Shown here: positions 7,023 to 9,524 of the stretch, one piece after another
Position numbering within the stretch: position 1 is the stretch's first letter
Layout of the letters: each line of letters opens with the position of its first letter
Assembly: GCF_900765565.1 (NCBI RefSeq)
Contig: NZ_CAAFRZ010000275.1
Coordinates: 1-9,524, forward strand
DNA from: an uncultured Dialister sp.
GTDB lineage: Bacteria; Bacillota; Negativicutes; Veillonellales; Dialisteraceae
Length of the DNA: 9,524 nucleotides
Direction of reading: 5' to 3'
The notes under the pieces: generated by a model
Told to the model about the DNA's origin: nothing
What the model saw: only the letters and a program-made list of their open reading frames with translations
The model's database searches: none
Made by a program: the position numbers and the translations under genes

Positions 7023-7155
7023 AACCGGTGGAAAAGGCATCGGCCTTCGGCCAGGGCTAAGGCTCCACCTGGGCTCAAGGAAGGAATTATATAATTCCGC
7101 GGCGCTTTATGAATTGTGCGCCGCGCGACCATTCCTCATTCCTCATTTTCATTTT
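7023..7155. repeat. Intergenic structured repeat, copy 5 (truncated)
   Basis: This copy has only the left half: GGCATCGGCCTTCGGCC, GGGCTAAGG and GGGCTCAAGGAAGG. The perfect palindrome GGAATTATATAATTCC follows (7083-7098), then a CGCGGCGC/GCGCCGCG hairpin (7098-7105 with 7118-7125). The H1-H3 hairpins are missing, and the sequence passes into a CCATTCCTCATTCCTCATT tract. The hairpin and this tract match the reverse complement of 88-137 in copy 1. About 70 further bases without a recognised element lead to the next gene. Confidence 0.65.
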
Positions 7156-7227
7156 CATGTACGGGCAGCGGCTGCATAACGGGGCCCATTCTATTACTAT
7201 CGTTGTATTGCAAGGAGCAGAATCATT

Positions 7228-8286
7228 ATGGCATCAGACAGAATGATGGAATATTACTACTCCATGGGGCAGGACTGCCTCCATATGGGAGATATGGACG
7301 GCGCCGTCACTTACTTCAGGAAAGCCGCCAATATGGGAGCCCGGGAAGCAGCCTATGAAATCTATATCATCGGCCGCCAGTGGGAAACCGGCGACGGTGT
7401 GGAGCCAAACGATACGAAGGCGGAAAACTGCTACAAGCTCAGCGTGGACTACGGTATCCGGGATGCGGCCCTGCAGCTTGGAAAGCTGTATCTTCGCGGG
7501 ATGAAAGGAAATAAGACAAATCCCCGAAAGGCAAGGAAAGCCCTGGAGCAGGCTTCCGATGAAGGGAGTGCCGAGGCAGCTTCACTTCTGGGGAAGATGT
7601 ACGATGAAGGGATCATGGGCCGGGTGAACCCGGACAAGGCATTCAAGTGCTACCTCCTGGCCGCCGAGCGGGGAGACAGCGGGGCCATGCTCATGACCGG
7701 CATGTTCTATGCCCAGGGTACCAGTACCCAGAAAGACCTGGCTGCCGCGGAGATGTGGATCCGCAAAGGCCGGGATGCCGGGGATCCTGACGGGGACATG
7801 ACGCTCCGGGGATTCCTGTCTGTGGCCTGTGCAGAATACGTCACCGGTGCCGGTGGCAGCGTGGATACGGCGAAAGCCTGGCATATGGCGGAAGAAGCGG
7901 AAGCCCTGGGAGACAGGGAAGTCTTCCTGCGGCTGGGACTGGCCTTCAGCCACAGCGGCCGGAAGAATCATGGCACAAAGGCCTTCGAATGCTACAAGCG
8001 GGCTGCCCGGAATGATATTCCCGCCGCCTGGTCTGCCCTGGGCCTCTGCTACGAAGCGGGGCTGGGGGTAGAAGAAGACATCAAAGAGGCCGTGGCTTTT
8101 TATAAGAAAGCGGCGGAAGCGGAGGATGCCTTCGGCATGGCCCATTATGGGTACGCCCTGGCCAATGGGGAAGGGGTCCCAAAGGATGAAAAAGCTGCCA
8201 TGAACTGGCTCATCAAGGCCGCCATGAAAGGGGACCCGGGAGCCATCCATATCCTGAAGGAAGACTACAACTACGTATTGAAATAG
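7228..8286 (+). CDS. Sel1-repeat (tetratricopeptide-like) protein, cytoplasmic
   Basis: The 352-residue product is made almost wholly of Sel1-like helical repeats of about 36 residues. Clear units start near 39, 78, 115, 151, 229, 265 and 301, recognisable by A-x-x-x-LG-x-x-Y/F-x-x-G and the closing Y/W-x-x-K/L-A-A pattern. Residues 8-37 form a TPR-like first unit and 188-228 a degenerate one. Such solenoids bind other proteins; the partner and process are unknown. No signal peptide, lipobox or membrane helix is seen, which places it in the cytoplasm. The ATG at 7228 lies ten bases after AAGGAG (7212-7217). No strong promoter is evident; TACTAT at 7195-7200 is the best -10 candidate but lacks a convincing -35. 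It is followed at once by a strong terminator and faces the merR gene tail to tail. Confidence 0.92.
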   Translation: MASDRMMEYYYSMGQDCLHMGDMDGAVTYFRKAANMGAREAAYEIYIIGRQWETGDGVEPNDTKAENCYKLSVDYGIRDAALQLGKLYLRGMKGNKTNPRKARKALEQASDEGSAEAASLLGKMYDEGIMGRVNPDKAFKCYLLAAERGDSGAMLMTGMFYAQGTSTQKDLAAAEMWIRKGRDAGDPDGDMTLRGFLSVACAEYVTGAGGSVDTAKAWHMAEEAEALGDREVFLRLGLAFSHSGRKNHGTKAFECYKRAARNDIPAAWSALGLCYEAGLGVEEDIKEAVAFYKKAAEAEDAFGMAHYGYALANGEGVPKDEKAAMNWLIKAAMKGDPGAIHILKEDYNYVLK

Positions 8287-8287
8287 T

Positions 8288-8346
8288 AAATCCATATAAA
8301 AGGACCATGAGATGTCAGTTCTCATGGTCCTTTTATATGGATTTTT
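8288..8346 (+). terminator. Strong intrinsic terminator between convergent genes
   Basis: A perfect 25-bp inverted repeat (8288-8312 with 8320-8344) encloses a 7-nt loop. The 3' arm runs into TTTTT (8342-8346), so it serves the Sel1-repeat gene, whose stop ends one base upstream. Read on the minus strand it also ends in TTT and probably stops the converging merR transcript. The inner stem core is AGGACCATGAGA. Confidence 0.9.
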
Positions 8347-8391
8347 GCCATTTCTTGTAAAAACGGCTCCCGGGGGCCTCCGGAAGGGGAT

Positions 8392-8850
8392 TTACTGATC
8401 CCTGTGGGAAAAGAAATCCTGCAGTTCCGGAGGAATATCCTTCTTCGTAAGGGAAAGGGGCAGGTTATCATCTGTAATGCCGGCATCCAGCTTTCCTTTG
8501 AGCAGCTTATCTATGTAGGAAGCGGCCTTGACCTGCTCCTCTTTTTCTTTCCGCTCTTCTTCCAGGGTTCCGATGTACTGCCGGAACAGGCGGATCCGCT
8601 CTTCCCTTGTGGAAGCCCCCTGCTGGTAGAGGGTGATGAAGTGGGTAATATCCCGGATGGGCATGTCAATATTCCGGAAAAACTGGATCATCCGGAGTAT
8701 GGCAATATCCCGGTCCGTAAAAATCCGTACGCCGCTTACGCTGCGCTTTACGAAGGCAAGCATGCCTTTTTTGTCATAAAACTGGAGAGTGGTGGCCGGA
8801 ATCCCGGTGAGTTCCACCACGTCCTTCATTGTATAAAGCCTTTCAGCCAT
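8392..8850 (-). CDS. MerR-family transcriptional regulator
   Basis: This 152-residue protein starts with the MerR winged helix-turn-helix: YTMKDVVELTG (6-16), then TLQFYDKKGML (21-31), the counterpart of the usual TLRYYE-GL motif, and the wing helix FTDRDIAILR (44-53). A dimerising coiled coil rich in E, K and R follows (about 80-118), then a short tail of about 34 residues. There is no large effector domain and no cysteine anywhere, so metal or thiol sensing as in CueR, or cysteine-based AdhR-type sensing, is ruled out. The middle resembles the AdhR/NmlR group. The ATG at 8850 has GGGGTG six bases upstream (minus-strand sense); an in-frame GTG at 8859 would add three residues but has poor ribosome-site spacing. 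The gene has its own MerR-type promoter upstream and is divergent from the SLH porin gene. Confidence 0.92.
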   Translation of the reverse strand: MAERLYTMKDVVELTGIPATTLQFYDKKGMLAFVKRSVSGVRIFTDRDIAILRMIQFFRNIDMPIRDITHFITLYQQGASTREERIRLFRQYIGTLEEERKEKEEQVKAASYIDKLLKGKLDAGITDDNLPLSLTKKDIPPELQDFFSHRDQ

Positions 8851-8947
8851 ATGGTTCACCCCTGTACTTGTTTTTGTTGTTATGGCAATAAAAAACTATT
8901 GGGCACACGGAAAAAAGAGACTCCTCTATGTCTCAATAGATACATAT

Positions 8948-8978
8948 ATTATAAACATTGGACCGCACTACGTGTCAA
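8948..8978 (-). promoter_or_regulatory. MerR-type promoter of the merR gene (19-bp spacer)
   Basis: On the minus strand TTGACA (8978-8973) and TATAAT (8953-8948) are both perfect consensus hexamers, separated by 19 bp. That over-long spacer is the hallmark of promoters activated by MerR proteins through DNA distortion, so autoregulation is likely. The predicted start is near 8941, leaving a leader of about 90 nt. The spacer dyad itself is weak (CAC-TAC-GTG at 8966-8974). Confidence 0.75.
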
Positions 8979-9005
8979 GGATACAACTTATCCAGGATAA
9001 GGATA
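8979..9005. promoter_or_regulatory. Overlapping GGATA/TATCC dyads, candidate operator
   Basis: CTTATCC-A-GGATAAG (8987-9001) is a perfect 7-bp dyad. It overlaps a second one, GGATA (8979-8983) with TATCC (8989-8993), and another GGATA follows at 9001-9005. The cluster lies just upstream of the merR -35 and between the two divergent genes, so a regulator here could act on either. Confidence 0.5.
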
Positions 9006-9393
9006 TTCTATAGCGGGAAACTGAAAAGAAAAGGCTGTATTTTTCCGCAAAAGAGAGTATGGGAAGCGGGAAAATCAGATTAAATATTTTTATATGAAGG
9101 TAAAGATCCATTTTATAGCAGAACTATGAATCCACGATAAAAACTGGTCTTTTCCAATATCTATAAATTGGTTGGACCATGGTACATAGGAGTCGACTAT
9201 AGGTCAAAGCAGGGGAATTGAACATTTTTTTGCGAAATGGTACCGTAAATACAGCCGAAAACGGCGGCCCCCGTTTTTCGGTGGAAGGACAGTAAGTGAA
9301 AAAAGCACGCAGAGGAAACACGGTCACTCGAGCAACGCTTTATCGCTGAACTCCGGAAAAGAAAAGGGCTCTGTTTCCCCATTATTTTCTTTA
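9006..9393 (+). other. Long leader/intergenic region before the SLH porin gene
   Basis: This gene-free stretch is AT-rich in its first half. It holds three mutually pairing arms, GCGGGAAA (9013-9020), TTTTCCGC (9041-9048) and GCGGGAAAA (9066-9074). It also holds a CCAAT/ATTGG dyad (about 9154-9171), the palindrome AGTCGACT (9191-9198), and a CCGAAAACGG/CCGTTTTTCGG hairpin (9255-9281). The word GAAAAGAAAAGG occurs at both ends (9023-9034 and 9356-9367). No promoter with two good hexamers was found, although the downstream gene is expected to be strongly expressed. Confidence 0.45.
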
Positions 9394-9408
9394 AAGGAGC
9401 GAAGAACT

Positions 9409-9524
9409 ATGAAAAAGATTCTCGCAATCGCTGCAGTAGCAGCACTCACCGCTGGCGTATCCGCATACGCTGCAAATCCTTTCTCTGATGTTACACCGGA
9501 TGACTGGGCTTACCAGGCAGTATC
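9409..9524 (+). CDS. SLH-domain outer-membrane porin (OmpM-like), N-terminus only
   Basis: Only the first 38 codons are in the window. Residues 1-21 form a Sec signal peptide: MKK, a hydrophobic alanine-rich core, and AYA before cleavage. An SLH domain begins at once with NPFSDVTPDDWAYQAV. In Negativicutes this arrangement is that of OmpM/Mep45 porins, whose SLH domain binds polyamine-modified peptidoglycan while a C-terminal beta-barrel sits in the outer membrane. The barrel is outside the window, so a non-porin SLH protein remains possible. AAGGAG (9394-9399) lies nine bases before the ATG. Codons favour GCA, GTA and GCT, unlike the GC-ending codons of the neighbouring genes, which is consistent with high expression. 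Confidence 0.88.
   Translation, partial: MKKILAIAAVAALTAGVSAYAANPFSDVTPDDWAYQAV

Noticed and set aside
6537..7155. CRISPR-like array or tandem repeats
   Set aside because: The repeats are long, diverged, hairpin-rich modules without regular short repeats and unique spacers, and no cas genes are present.
7116..7358. 80-residue plus-strand frame overlapping the start of the Sel1-repeat gene
   Set aside because: It begins in a repeat hairpin without a ribosome site and overlaps a well-supported gene in another frame.
8404..9000. 198-residue plus-strand frame across the merR gene and its promoter
   Set aside because: It is antisense to a clear MerR protein and extends through a consensus minus-strand promoter.
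9168..9246. Porin promoters from TTGGAC (9172) or TTGAAC (9218)
   Set aside because: TTGGAC pairs with TATAGG only at a 20-bp spacing, and TTGAAC at 17 bp faces the poor hexamer TACCGT. Neither is good enough to call.

Overview
The window looks like chromosomal DNA from an anaerobic member of the Negativicutes, the diderm (outer-membrane-bearing) branch of the Firmicutes. The best evidence is the gene entering at the right edge. It encodes a signal peptide followed at once by an S-layer-homology (SLH) domain, the layout of the OmpM/Mep45 porins that tie the outer membrane to peptidoglycan in this class. A ferredoxin-linked 2-oxoacid oxidoreductase, strong AAGGAGG ribosome sites and a spore-type Lon protease fit a Firmicute anaerobe. 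The genus cannot be fixed from sequence alone.

Layout: 1-87 is the 3' end of a group II intron (domains V and VI, with a bulged branch-point A). 88-420 is the first copy of a hairpin-rich intergenic repeat. 441-449 is an extended -10 promoter for dgt (517-1545, HD-type dNTP triphosphohydrolase), followed 49 bases later by a Lon-family protease (1595-3511). A second repeat copy (3514-3780) contains the likely terminator. A promoter with a 16-bp perfect palindrome then precedes korA-korB (3914-6531). The gap 6537-7155 holds three more repeat copies in a row, one carrying a ~90-base nested insertion. A Sel1-repeat protein follows (7228-8286). It converges on a MerR-family regulator (8392-8850, minus strand) across a 25-bp perfect-stem terminator. 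The 8851-9408 gap holds a MerR-type promoter with a 19-bp spacer, several dyads, and the long leader of the SLH porin gene (9409 to the edge).

Functionally these are mostly housekeeping genes: nucleotide-pool control, protein quality control, ferredoxin-coupled central carbon metabolism, protein scaffolding and envelope anchoring. There is no defence, CRISPR or toxin module. The unusual content lies between the genes. A family of modular repeats keeps its hairpins while the paired bases change from copy to copy, and the group II intron appears to have landed in one copy. Palindromic sites near the kor and merR promoters also merit attention.
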